From: an uncultured Allobosea sp. | GTDB lineage: Bacteria > Pseudomonadota > Alphaproteobacteria > Rhizobiales > Beijerinckiaceae | Length of the DNA: 56,381 nucleotides | NCBI RefSeq assembly: GCF_945957345.1 | Contig: NZ_CAMFKW010000036.1 | Span: forward strand, 1-56,381 | Direction: 5' to 3' | Shown: positions 1-8,220 of the stretch, in pieces | Layout: each line of letters begins with the position of its first letter | Numbering within the stretch: the first letter of the stretch is position 1 | The notes under the pieces: generated by a model | What the model was told of the DNA's origin: nothing | Database searches by the model: none | What the model saw: the letters and a program-made list of their open reading frames with translations, nothing else | Translations under genes and position numbers: made by a program

Positions 1-1690
1 GGCCGAAATTCAGCACGGTGATGTGCTGGGCGACCTCGCTGACCAGCGTCATGTCATGGTCGATGATCAGGATGGTCAGGCCGCGCGCCGAGATGCGCTT
101 GAGCAGGTTGCGCAGCTCGACCTTCTCCGAGGAGTTCAGGCCCGCTCCGGGTTCGTCGAGCAGGAGCAGCGCCGGGTCTCCCGCGAGCGCGCGCGCAATC
201 TCGACCGCCCGCTGGTGGCCATAGGAGAAGTTGGCCACGACCTCGTCGGCCCGATCCTCCAGATCGACGAAGGCGAGCGCCGCCCGCGCCCGCGCCAGCA
301 GTGCGGCGGGGTCGTTGTCGACCGCGCTGCCCGGTCGCTCGGCACCGACCATGACGTTCTCCAGCGCCGTCATCGAGCGCCAGAGCCGGATGTTCTGGAA
401 GGTGCGGCCGAGCCCGGCCTTGGTGCGGGCATGCGGCGGCAGGTCGGTCACGTCCTGCCCGTTGAGCTTGATGCTGCCGGCGGTCGCCCGGTAGAGGCCG
501 GAGAGGACGTTGAGCGTCGTGGTCTTGCCGGAGCCGTTCGGGCCGATCAGCGCATGCACGCCGCCGCGTTTGATGGTGAGATCGACCTCGTCGACCGCCT
601 TCAGCCCGCCGAAATGCTTCGACAGGCCGCGCACCTCCATCACGGTCTCGGTGCCCTCGCCGCCGCCGGACAAGGCGAGCGTCGCAGCCGTGCGACTGGG
701 CATCACGGCGCGCTTGAAGCGATCCAACTGCCCGCGCAGATAGCCCCAGATCCCGTCCGGCATGAACAGCACGATCAAGATCACCGCCGCGCCGTAGATG
801 GCGAGATAGAGGCCGGGGATGCTCTTCAGGAAGCGCAGCCATTCCGGGATCAGGATCAGCAGCCCCGTGCCGATGACGGCGCCGATCGGCGAGGCGACGC
901 CGCCGAGAAGCACCATGGTCAGGAAGACCACCGATTCCGCGAAGGAGAACTGATCCGGGCTGACATAGGCGAAGCCGCCGGCGAAGAGGCCGCCGCCGAT
1001 GCCGCCGAGGATGGCGGAGAGCGCGAAGGCGGTGACCTTGGTCCGGTAGACGTCGATGCCGGCGACACCGGCGGCCAGTTCGTTGTCCCGCACGGCCCGC
1101 ATCGCGCGGCCGAGCCGGGTGTCGCGAAGCCGCCAGACCAGAAAGCCGAGGCCGGCGAGCATGGCGATGCAGAAGGCGAGATAGCTGGACCCGTCGGCGA
1201 GGAAGCCTGGGCGGGGAATGGCGCGCACGCCGTCCGGCCCCTTGGTGACCGGGATCCAGTTGATCAGTACGAGCGTGACGATCTGCTGGAAGGAGATCGT
1301 GACCATGGCGAGATAATGCCCGCCGAGCCGGAGCGTCGAGGCGCCGAGCAGCGCGCCGAATCCCGCCGCCATGCCGGTGCCGATCAGCAGGCAGACCCAG
1401 AAGTTCAGGCCGTATTCGGTCTGGCCGATGCCGACCGCATAGGCTCCGAGCCCGAAGAAGGCGGCCTGCGCGAGATTGATCTGGCCGCACAGGCCGAGAA
1501 CGATCGTCAGGCCGAGGACGGCGATGGCATAGGTCGTCGCCTGCAACGAGATGTTGAGGATGTAGCCAGTCTTCGGCACGGCGATGGCGAGCACCATCGC
1601 GGCCAGCACGAGCAGGACGAAGGCCGGGACGCCCCAGCGCAGGCGCGGCCTGACATCCCCGGCAGCGGCGGAGGTTTCGGTCGTGCTCAT
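1..1690 (-). CDS. Fused branched-chain-type ABC importer permease/ATPase (LivM-LivG), 3' end cut by window edge
   Basis: Inner-membrane permease and nucleotide-binding subunits of a Liv-type importer in one chain; 563 residues are visible and the frame is still open at the left edge. Residues about 1-325 are a LivM-type permease with many hydrophobic segments and the loop around RDNELAAGVAGID. From about residue 350 an ATPase follows: Walker A GPNGSGKTT at about 383-391, signature FSYGHQRAVEIARAL, Walker B LLLLDEPGAGL, and IDHDM after it. The ATG at 1690 overlaps the livH stop by four bases, implying translational coupling. LivM and LivG are usually separate; fusions of this kind are known in the family. 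Substrate is unknown: Liv systems carry amino acids, amides or aromatic acids. A separate livF may lie beyond the edge. Confidence 0.93.
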   Translation of the reverse strand, partial: MSTTETSAAAGDVRPRLRWGVPAFVLLVLAAMVLAIAVPKTGYILNISLQATTYAIAVLGLTIVLGLCGQINLAQAAFFGLGAYAVGIGQTEYGLNFWVCLLIGTGMAAGFGALLGASTLRLGGHYLAMVTISFQQIVTLVLINWIPVTKGPDGVRAIPRPGFLADGSSYLAFCIAMLAGLGFLVWRLRDTRLGRAMRAVRDNELAAGVAGIDVYRTKVTAFALSAILGGIGGGLFAGGFAYVSPDQFSFAESVVFLTMVLLGGVASPIGAVIGTGLLILIPEWLRFLKSIPGLYLAIYGAAVILIVLFMPDGIWGYLRGQLDRFKRAVMPSRTAATLALSGGGEGTETVMEVRGLSKHFGGLKAVDEVDLTIKRGGVHALIGPNGSGKTTTLNVLSGLYRATAGSIKLNGQDVTDLPPHARTKAGLGRTFQNIRLWRSMTALENVMVGAERPGSAVDNDPAALLARARAALAFVDLEDRADEVVANFSYGHQRAVEIARALAGDPALLLLDEPGAGLNSSEKVELRNLLKRISARGLTILIIDHDMTLVSEVAQHITVLNFG

Positions 1691-2562
1691 GCTTTTTCCG
1701 CCACGCGCTCGCCGAAGATGCCCTGCGGCCGGAAGATCAGGAAGGCGATCAGCACCAGGAAGGCGAAACCGTCCTTGTAGGGCACCGAGATATAGGCCGC
1801 ACCGAAGGTCTCGATGACGCCAAGGGCGAGCCCGCCGATGATCGCGCCCGTGACGTCGCCGAAGCCGCCGATGATCGTTGCGGCGAAGGCCTTCAGGGCG
1901 ATGGTGGCGCCCATGCCGATCGAGACGAAGAGCACCGGCGCGACGAGAATGCCCGCGATGCCGCCGATCACCGCCGAATAGATGAAGGTGATCATGATCA
2001 TCACCGCGACGGGGATGCCGAGCAGCGAGGCCATCTCCTTGTCCTGCGAGGTCGCCTGCAGCTTCTTGCCGAGCAGGGTGTGCTCGAAGAACCAGTATTG
2101 CAGCACGACCAGCAGCGCCGTGACCACGATGATCAGGACGTATTGGTTGTCGAGATAGACCGGGCCGAGCATGAAGCCGGGCGTGTCGAACCAGCCGGAG
2201 AGCACCTCGGGCTCCGGCCCGTGGATCGCCAGCGTGGTGTTGGCCATGAAGATCGAGGCGCCGATCGTCGAGATGATGACCGGCAAATAGGTGCGATGCC
2301 GCAGCGGGTAGTAGACCGCCAGATTGAAGACCGCGCCCAGGCAGGCCATGCAGACCAGGGCCAGGACGAAGGCCATCCAGTAGGGCAGGCCGATCTTGAG
2401 GGAGAAGACCACCATTAGGAAGGCCGCCACCATCGAGAACTCGCCCTGGGCGAAGTTCACGACATTGGTGGCGCGGAAGATCAGGACGAAGCCCAGCGCG
2501 ACCAGCGCATAGACCGAGCCGATGCCGATTCCCGTGAAAAGAAGCTGAAGGACGAGATCCAT
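1687..2562 (-). CDS. livH: Branched-chain-type ABC importer permease LivH
   Basis: Inner-membrane permease of 291 residues, normal for LivH. The N-terminus (MDLVLQLLFTGIGIGSVYAL) is a first membrane helix, followed by the family's conserved stretch NFAQGEFSMVAAF near residue 37 and FGDVTGAIIGGLALGVIE near the C-terminus. Its stop overlaps the start of the LivM-LivG fusion (ATGA at 1687-1690). It lies 145 bp downstream of the binding-protein gene, and two inverted repeats occupy that gap. It should form the channel with the LivM half of the fusion. Confidence 0.95.
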   Translation of the reverse strand: MDLVLQLLFTGIGIGSVYALVALGFVLIFRATNVVNFAQGEFSMVAAFLMVVFSLKIGLPYWMAFVLALVCMACLGAVFNLAVYYPLRHRTYLPVIISTIGASIFMANTTLAIHGPEPEVLSGWFDTPGFMLGPVYLDNQYVLIIVVTALLVVLQYWFFEHTLLGKKLQATSQDKEMASLLGIPVAVMIMITFIYSAVIGGIAGILVAPVLFVSIGMGATIALKAFAATIIGGFGDVTGAIIGGLALGVIETFGAAYISVPYKDGFAFLVLIAFLIFRPQGIFGERVAEKA

Positions 2563-2595
2563 CTATCTACCGCGCTTGGTGGGGCCGATCGGTCC

Positions 2596-2629
2596 TCCGC
2601 AGCGAACGGCCAAGGCCGCTTGCTGCGGA
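2596..2629 (-). other. Inverted repeat between livK and livH (outer hairpin)
   Basis: TCCGCAGC at 2596-2603 pairs with GCTGCGGA at 2622-2629, enclosing a further ACGGCC/GGCCGC stem. It has no T-run, so it looks more like an RNA-processing or stabilising element, or a partial attenuator, than an intrinsic terminator. Confidence 0.5.
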
Positions 2630-2669
2630 AGGCGTGGTACGGGATGCGCAGGGCGCTTCGGCGGGCCCC

Positions 2670-2701
2670 GGCCCCGGCTTCAGAGAACCGGAGCCGGGGC
2701 C
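2670..2701 (-). other. Strong GC hairpin directly after livK
   Basis: A perfect 10-bp stem (GGCCCCGGCT at 2670-2679 with AGCCGGGGCC at 2692-2701) and a 12-nt loop starts just 7 bp beyond the livK stop codon. It has no U-tract. Its position fits 3'-end protection of the binding-protein message or partial termination before livH. Confidence 0.6.
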
Positions 2702-2707
2702 GACGGG

Positions 2708-3862
2708 TCAGCCGAGATTCGGCGTGAAGTCGATCCGCTTGTCGAACTTGATGTCGCCCTTGTCGTTCTTGACGATGTTGTAGCCGTGCAGGCCGTCGCC
2801 GTTCTTGTCGAAATTGTATTCGCCCTCGGCGCCCTTGTGGCCGCGGATGGCGAGCATGGCCTGGCGCACCTTCTCCGGCTCGGTGGAGCCTGCCTTGTTC
2901 ATGGCCATGGCGAGGCAGGTCACGGCGTCGAAGGTCCAGGACGACTGGTTGTCCGGCGCGACCTTGCGGACGTCGCGATAGGCCTTGCCGAAGGCCTTCG
3001 AGGCCTCGCTCGAATCCTCGGCGTAATCGGCGACGCCATAGGTGTTGTAGAGCGCGGGCCCCGCAAGCTTCAGCGCCGAGATGTTGACGATCGAGGGCGA
3101 CCCGACCCAGGGGATGTTGACGCCGAGCTGGCGCAACTGCCGGGCGAAGATGCCGAGATCAGTCTCGAAGGTGAAATAGGTGCCGAGGATATCGGCGCCG
3201 GACTGGCGCACCGCCAGCACGACGGGCGTGAAGTCCTGGCTCTGGTTGGCATAGCCCTGATCGAGGGCGAGCGTTGCGCCGTTATCGGGCAGGGCGTCGG
3301 CCAGCGCCTTGCCGCCGGCCGTGCCGAAGGCGTCGGTCGAATGGACGATGGCCCATTTCTTCTTGCCTAGCTCCTTGGCGCCGAACTGCGCGATCACCTT
3401 GCCCGAATAGGAATCGTTCGGGCGGAAGCGGAAAAGCCAGGGATTGCCGAGCTTCGTGAGGTTGGGGTCCGTGCCGCCGAAACCGACGGGCTTGCCGACC
3501 TTGAGCATGTCGGGCGCCATCGCATGCATCTGCGTCGAGCGGATGGAGCCGAGGAAGGCGACGATATCCGGCTGGCTCGCGAGCTTGGAGAAGGCCAGCA
3601 CCGCGCCGGGATTGGTGGTCTGGTCGTCCTCGAAGATCAGCTCGAGCGGCTTGCCGAGCACGCCGCCGGCTTTGTTGACGGCTTCCAGCGCGATCTTGGC
3701 GCCGGTCTGGGCGAAGGAGCCGGATTCGGCGGCGGCGCCCGTCATAGGCACGACCATGCCGATCTTGACGGTCGCGCCCTGTGCGAAAGCGGTGCGGATG
3801 ACGGCAGGTGCGGCAATGCCGCCGGCAAGCGCCGTCGTAAATCCGCGACGAGTGAGATTCAT
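2708..3862 (-). CDS. Periplasmic substrate-binding protein of branched-chain-type ABC importer (LivK family)
   Basis: 384 residues, the usual size for type I Liv/amide-binding proteins. The N-terminus has a twin-arginine-like export signal (TRRGFTTALAGG, arginines 5 and 6) ending in AFAQ, so Tat export is plausible. The mature part opens with VKIGMVVPMTGAAAESG, typical of the family, and continues with FEDDQTTNPGAVLAFSKL. A clear ribosome site (GGGAGGATAGCG) precedes the ATG at 3862. It is the first gene of the livK-livH-livMG operon. The ligand cannot be read from the sequence. Confidence 0.94.
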   Translation of the reverse strand: MNLTRRGFTTALAGGIAAPAVIRTAFAQGATVKIGMVVPMTGAAAESGSFAQTGAKIALEAVNKAGGVLGKPLELIFEDDQTTNPGAVLAFSKLASQPDIVAFLGSIRSTQMHAMAPDMLKVGKPVGFGGTDPNLTKLGNPWLFRFRPNDSYSGKVIAQFGAKELGKKKWAIVHSTDAFGTAGGKALADALPDNGATLALDQGYANQSQDFTPVVLAVRQSGADILGTYFTFETDLGIFARQLRQLGVNIPWVGSPSIVNISALKLAGPALYNTYGVADYAEDSSEASKAFGKAYRDVRKVAPDNQSSWTFDAVTCLAMAMNKAGSTEPEKVRQAMLAIRGHKGAEGEYNFDKNGDGLHGYNIVKNDKGDIKFDKRIDFTPNLG

Positions 3863-4547
3863 CGCTATCCTCCCGATTTAATGGATTAGATCGGATCTGA
3901 ACGCCCGATTACGGCGATGATGGATTATCTGCGGGCTCGCCAGAACCGCATTCTCCGTCATCCTTTAGTCTATGCCGAGAGACTCTTTTCCGGCCCGCAA
4001 GGCTCTCGCGGCAGGCTGGCGACCGGGCCAAGCTGCATCACCCAAAATCGGACGTTGAGAATATCAGAAAACAGCCGAGCTCGGTCGGGATGCCTCCCTT
4101 GAAGCTGCAACGTCGGCTAGCGGGTCTTCCGAGCGTCCGCAGTGGGCCAAGCTTCCCCGTTCACACTGCTGCCCAGCTCCAATACATCCAATTGAGCGGC
4201 TCGGGCGACATCGCCGCCGCAGTGCTGCCGGTCGTGGGATGGGAGCCGGCCAAGGCCCCGGCCGCCAATATCAGCTGTTCATCGAAGGACGCGGCTGAAG
4301 CCACCCATCGGATCGCCTGCGAGCAGTATCAGGCTCAGATCGGCAATGATCCTCACGGCATTGTGTGCGTGCTGGGGAGCATCCGGACGCGACCCCTGTC
4401 CATGCACTGAGGGCCTGCCAAACGCAGGGCGCGTCACAGCGCGTCGACGCCTCAAGGCCGCCATCCGGCGCGACGGCCGAGCTCTTGCGTCGTGTCCGCC
4501 ACTGCTCCCAAGCTCAAACGGGTCGGACGGGCAGTGGCGCCGTTTCG
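3863..4547. other. 685-bp intergenic region upstream of livK1, no convincing gene
   Basis: Only short open frames without family signatures or good ribosome sites occur here. Upstream of livK an 11-bp palindrome (AGATCGGATCT, 3888-3898) could be an operator, but nothing ties it to a regulator. The rest, towards the 3' end of motB, shows no clear terminator, RNA gene or mobile-element remnant. Confidence 0.4.
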
Positions 4548-5420
4548 TCAGGGGAGGGCGCCCGGGGGCAGCGGCGGCTCCGCATTGAGCAGCGTGATCG
4601 TCACCCGTCGGTTCGGCGGGATATAGGGATTGTCGACGAAGAGCGGCTCGGTATCGGCGCGTCCCACCACCGAGGTGAAGCGGTCGTTGGGGAGCCCGGC
4701 GCCCGACAGAATCTCGCGCACGGCGAGCGCGCGCCCGGCGGTGAGGCTCCAGGAATCGACGGCCGGCGCCGAGCCCGGGCTCGCGGCGGCCGTGTGCCCG
4801 GCGATAGACAATTGGTTGGGCATCCGGCGCAGGGTGGGGGCGAGTGCCTCCAGCACCAGGCGGGTGCGGTCGTAGGGCTGGACCGATCCCTCGGGGAACA
4901 TGGAGCGGCCGTTCTCGTCCACGAGGGAAACGTTCAACCCCTCCTTGGTCGGCTCGATCACGATGTTGCGCGACAGTTCGGCAATTTCCGGCATCTTCTG
5001 GAGCGCCTGCCGAAGGCTGGCTATGGCGCTGTAGTTGGCCTGTACGCTGGCAGCCGGCCGGCTGATCTCACGGTCGCTGGCGCGGCCCGCGTTGGTCGGG
5101 CGAGCCTTGTCGTCCTGCCCGGTCGTGCCCCTCGCAATGTCGCGGGGCACGGACGTCCTGTTGCCCGACTTGTCGAGGGCACTTCCCATCAGGACGCCGC
5201 CAGCGCCACTGTTCGAAGGACTGAGAGCCGCCGGCGCGAAGTACTCCGCCAGGCCGATCTTCTGCTCCTGCGTCGTCATGCTGATCAGCCACATCAGCAG
5301 GAAGAACGCCATCATGGCGGTCACGAAGTCCGCATAGGCGATCTTCCAGGCCCCGCCATGGTGCGCATGGGCGGCCTTCTTGACCTTCTTGATGATGATC
5401 GGCTGGATGGGCTTGGCCAT
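4548..5420 (-). CDS. motB: Flagellar motor stator protein MotB
   Basis: 290 residues. A short cytoplasmic N-terminus (MAKPIQPIIIKKVKK) precedes one membrane helix, AYADFVTAMMAFFLLMWLI. Asp31 in it matches the proton-carrying aspartate of MotB. A linker follows, then an OmpA-like peptidoglycan-binding domain from about residue 145, including LSIAGHTAA, SLTAGRALAVREIL and IPPNRRVTITLL. It anchors the stator ring to the wall. It lies 28 bp downstream of motA in the same operon, with GGGGA before the ATG. No other flagellar genes are in the window, so the flagellar cluster must be elsewhere. Confidence 0.95.
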   Translation of the reverse strand: MAKPIQPIIIKKVKKAAHAHHGGAWKIAYADFVTAMMAFFLLMWLISMTTQEQKIGLAEYFAPAALSPSNSGAGGVLMGSALDKSGNRTSVPRDIARGTTGQDDKARPTNAGRASDREISRPAASVQANYSAIASLRQALQKMPEIAELSRNIVIEPTKEGLNVSLVDENGRSMFPEGSVQPYDRTRLVLEALAPTLRRMPNQLSIAGHTAAASPGSAPAVDSWSLTAGRALAVREILSGAGLPNDRFTSVVGRADTEPLFVDNPYIPPNRRVTITLLNAEPPLPPGALP

Positions 5421-5448
5421 CGGGTCCCCACTGGAGATTGGGTCAGAT

Positions 5449-6306
5449 CTAGGTGGGCAGGTCGGCGGTTGCCGCTTCCACTTCGCTGAAGGTCGGGCGG
5501 ACGTCGCTCATCAGGGCCTTGCGGGCGAATTCCACCGCCATCACCGGCGGCTGGCCGCTGATATGGGCCAGGAGGCCCGCCTTGAGCGACAGGTAGTATT
5601 TCGATTCCGCCTCGAAGGTGCCCTTGAGCGACTGCGCCATGGGTCCGAAGAAGCCATAGGCGACGAAGACGCCGAAGAAGGTGCCGACGAGCGCGCCGCC
5701 GATCAGATGTCCCAGCACCTCCGGCGGCTCGGTGATCGCCCCCATCGTCTTGATCACGCCGAGCACGGCCGCGACGATGCCGAGCGCCGGCGTTCCGTCG
5801 GCGAGCGACTGCATGGCGGCGACGATACGCTCCTGCTCCTGGTGGTGCGTCTCCAGTTCCTCGTCCATGAGAGCGTCGATCTCGTGGACGTTGTTGGCGC
5901 CCATCGTCAACATGCGCATGTAGTCGCAGACGAATTCGACCGCGTGATGGTTCGCGGCAAAAGTCGGGAAGGCGTTGAATATCGACGAATCGTGGGGGTT
6001 TTCGATGTGCTCCTCGACCGCGAGCATGCCCTTCTGCTTCACGAATTTGTACAGTGAATACTGCATCCCCAGCAGTTCGACATAGGATTCGCGCTTGTAT
6101 TTGGGGCCCTTCATGAGCGTGCCGAGCATGCTGGGCACGGCCTTGAGCACCGGCCCGGGGTTGCCGATGACGAAAGCACCGATCGCTGCACCGAGGATGA
6201 TGACGAACTCGAACGGCTGCCAAAGCACCTCGAGATGGCCACCCATCGCCGCGTAGCTGCCGAAGACGCAGACGAAGACGATGATTGTGCCGACGATCAG
6301 CCGCAT
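5449..6306 (-). CDS. motA: Flagellar motor stator protein MotA
   Basis: 285 residues from the ATG at 6306, chosen because it has a ribosome site (GAGGGTGG) and gives the usual MotA N-terminus MRLIVGTIIVFVCVFGSYAA; the frame is open further upstream but adds an unlikely extension. Membrane segments lie at both ends, with a central cytoplasmic domain for rotor contact. The stretch ALGIVAAVLGVIKTMGAI is the proton-channel helix and EFARKALMSDVRPTF is near the C-terminus. MotA forms the ion-conducting stator with MotB. Confidence 0.95.
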   Translation of the reverse strand: MRLIVGTIIVFVCVFGSYAAMGGHLEVLWQPFEFVIILGAAIGAFVIGNPGPVLKAVPSMLGTLMKGPKYKRESYVELLGMQYSLYKFVKQKGMLAVEEHIENPHDSSIFNAFPTFAANHHAVEFVCDYMRMLTMGANNVHEIDALMDEELETHHQEQERIVAAMQSLADGTPALGIVAAVLGVIKTMGAITEPPEVLGHLIGGALVGTFFGVFVAYGFFGPMAQSLKGTFEAESKYYLSLKAGLLAHISGQPPVMAVEFARKALMSDVRPTFSEVEAATADLPT

Positions 6307-6728
6307 GGTTTGCCACCCTCGCGCCGCAGCAGGTACAGCGCCCGCGCGAAGCCACTTAACGAGTTCGACGAAATGACCGATCAAGGTTAAGGGCGAGTTT
6401 ATGGCCAGGGGCTGGCAGGTCTGTCAGCGTCCTTCTCCGGCCGGGATTGGAGGGGTGCCGGTCGAGGGCGAAGACCAGCATCCCAGGCGATGACGCCTCC
6501 ACGCTCGCGTACCGAAAGCTCCCGCATGGTGCTGGGGTCAGTATCGGGGAGCACGCCCGGCTTCTTGGCAAGCCGGCCAGTGGGAACCGCCCAATGCGGA
6601 CGCGCGTGTCGCACCCGGGCCGTTCTCTCAAGCGCCTGGGCTCAGCAAGATGAACGCGAGAGAACAAATCCGTTCAGGTCGCGTTCTTCCTTCGAATGCT
6701 CCAATCGAGCGAGCAAAAGGAGGGTTTC
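6307..6728. other. Intergenic region between divergent motA and the 6729 gene
   Basis: 422 bp expected to hold two divergent promoters. I see no clear -35/-10 pair, RNA gene or repeat. The short open frames in it have no recognisable product. Confidence 0.35.
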
Positions 6729-7064
6729 ATGCACCGGTATGTTGTCTCTGCTCTGCTGGGCGCGGGCCTTGTTGTATCCGCGGCCGTGGCGCACGCCGGA
6801 GAGGAGCTCCCGCTGGGCATCGCGCAGCGTCTCGACAAGGCCCCCGTTGCGTTCTCCATGTCGGAGGCGAAGCGCGAGCGCCTGATGATCATTCAGGAAA
6901 ACATGGCTCGCCAAGGCTATTACGGCGGTTCCGGCTATTACAGCCACCCGGGTTATGGCGATCCGGTTGGACCCTATGGCTATGGTGGCGCGTACGGCTA
7001 TTACGATTTCCACCCCCAACGGCCACCGCTCAATAGTCTCGAGCGCGGCTATTACGGGCGTTGA
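6729..7064 (+). CDS. Small secreted Tyr/Gly-rich protein, function unknown
   Basis: 111 residues. The ATG at 6729 follows a strong ribosome site (AAGGAGGG, 6717-6724). Residues 1-23 form a Sec signal peptide ending AVAHA-GEE. The mature protein has a short charged helical part (SMSEAKRERLMIIQENMARQ) and then a Tyr/Gly/Pro-rich tail with repeated GYY and GYG steps. I do not recognise a family. Low-complexity tails of this kind occur in small envelope proteins of Hyphomicrobiales. A rho-independent terminator follows at once. Confidence 0.8.
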   Translation: MHRYVVSALLGAGLVVSAAVAHAGEELPLGIAQRLDKAPVAFSMSEAKRERLMIIQENMARQGYYGGSGYYSHPGYGDPVGPYGYGGAYGYYDFHPQRPPLNSLERGYYGR

Positions 7065-7074
7065 TCATTCATCC

Positions 7075-7114
7075 GGCGAGGTGGCGGCTTGGACCAGAGC
7101 TGCCTCGCCTTTTT
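7075..7114 (+). terminator. Rho-independent terminator after the Tyr/Gly-rich protein gene
   Basis: GGCGAGG (7075-7081) pairs with CCTCGCC (7103-7109) and is followed by TTTTT (7110-7114). It lies 11 bp beyond the stop codon. Confidence 0.75.
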
Positions 7115-7160
7115 CGTGAGACAGGTTTCGCAGATCACGGCGAGCGATCCGTGCTAGCCT

Positions 7161-8039
7161 TCAGTGCTGCGGAACGAATGGTTTCAGGGCGTCCACAAGT
7201 CTCGTCGTGCCATGGTGAACTGTGCCGCCGGAGGCGTCGATTTCGATCAGGCCGCCTTTCCGATGCGCGTCGTAAAGCTTGAACAGCAATTCGGACGCGC
7301 TGGCGCTCATGAGCCGTTCGAGACTGCTCTGCCGCTGTGATCGCGGCACGGCCTGAGCCTCGATAGTCCGGCCCAGCAATTCGCTCAGCGCGGCCGCCAC
7401 ATCCGCGGGGCTGTACCGGCATGGGCCTTCGGCATGGACGATCTCCCGCTCTTTCCGCTCGGCGGTGCGAGACAGGAGATCGGCGGCGATCCGGCCGAGA
7501 TCGGCCGCGGAGATCATCGGAAGAACCTTGTCGACCGGGTCGTGGAAGCTGCGCAGCGTCCCGGATGCGATCGCCTGAGGGATGGTGCGCGCCCAGCCCT
7601 CCATATGCTCGGCCGATCGCAGGAACAGCTTTCGGCCGCCGACCCGGCAGAGGCGCTCCTCGAAGGCGCGGAACATGCTGGGCATTCCGATATCGGCGGT
7701 GACATGTGCGCCATAGTCGGAGATCGCGAGCACCTGCTGCGAACGGGCCCGCTCGAGCGCCGCAGCAAGGCTCTCGATCGATCGCAGCATGTCCGCGATC
7801 GTGTCCTTCGCCTGGGGCGCCACGGGCAGAATGATCTGCACGGCATCGGCGCCCTTGATTGCCTGCGCCAGGGTCGTCGTATCCTGCAGGTCGGCCTGGA
7901 CGACCTCGCATCCGATCTCGTCCAGCCGGGCCGCCTTCGCCGGATCCCGCAGGATCGCCCTGACCGGCAGGCCGGCTCCGCGCAGGGCCCGCGATGTTGA
8001 ATAGCCGACCTTTCCGGCGGCGCCGACGATCGCAAACAT
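7161..8039 (-). CDS. NmrA-like / atypical SDR NAD(P)-binding protein
   Basis: 292 residues. The start at 8039 is preceded by GGGAG and immediately gives the dinucleotide-binding motif FAIVGAAGKVGYSTSRAL (GxxGxxG). The following pattern (VRAILRDPAKAARL, VVQADLQDTTTL, GADAVQIILP) is that of NmrA/HSCARG-type proteins and NAD(P)H:quinone reductase-like epimerases. These often lack the SDR Tyr-Lys pair and may act as redox sensors. It is divergently transcribed from the PNPOx-like/GAF gene with a 181-bp gap, suggesting a shared redox-related role. The reaction is unknown. Confidence 0.88.
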   Translation of the reverse strand: MFAIVGAAGKVGYSTSRALRGAGLPVRAILRDPAKAARLDEIGCEVVQADLQDTTTLAQAIKGADAVQIILPVAPQAKDTIADMLRSIESLAAALERARSQQVLAISDYGAHVTADIGMPSMFRAFEERLCRVGGRKLFLRSAEHMEGWARTIPQAIASGTLRSFHDPVDKVLPMISAADLGRIAADLLSRTAERKEREIVHAEGPCRYSPADVAAALSELLGRTIEAQAVPRSQRQSSLERLMSASASELLFKLYDAHRKGGLIEIDASGGTVHHGTTRLVDALKPFVPQH

Positions 8040-8220
8040 GTTGGACTCCCGCGCCGCCGGCCAATCCACATTTACGGGCGGGCCGAAATGCGGAGCCGGT
8101 CCATGCTGATTGGACGGAGGTGGGTTCTTATCATCGCAGAGGCCGCAGAAAAACCGCCAAGCGAGATCTATGTCCAGACGCCCGGTCCGCTGGCCGGCAT
8201 GCTGGCCGGCGCGGGGGGCC

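Noticed and set aside
23..1780. A 585-codon plus-strand open frame opposite the LivM-LivG fusion
   Set aside because: It is Arg/Asp/Gly-rich without any domain, and the opposite strand encodes a full permease/ATPase with all motifs. High GC content leaves long open antisense frames.
4090..4410. A 106-codon plus-strand frame upstream of livK1
   Set aside because: No recognisable domain, no good ribosome site and atypical composition; kept as intergenic.
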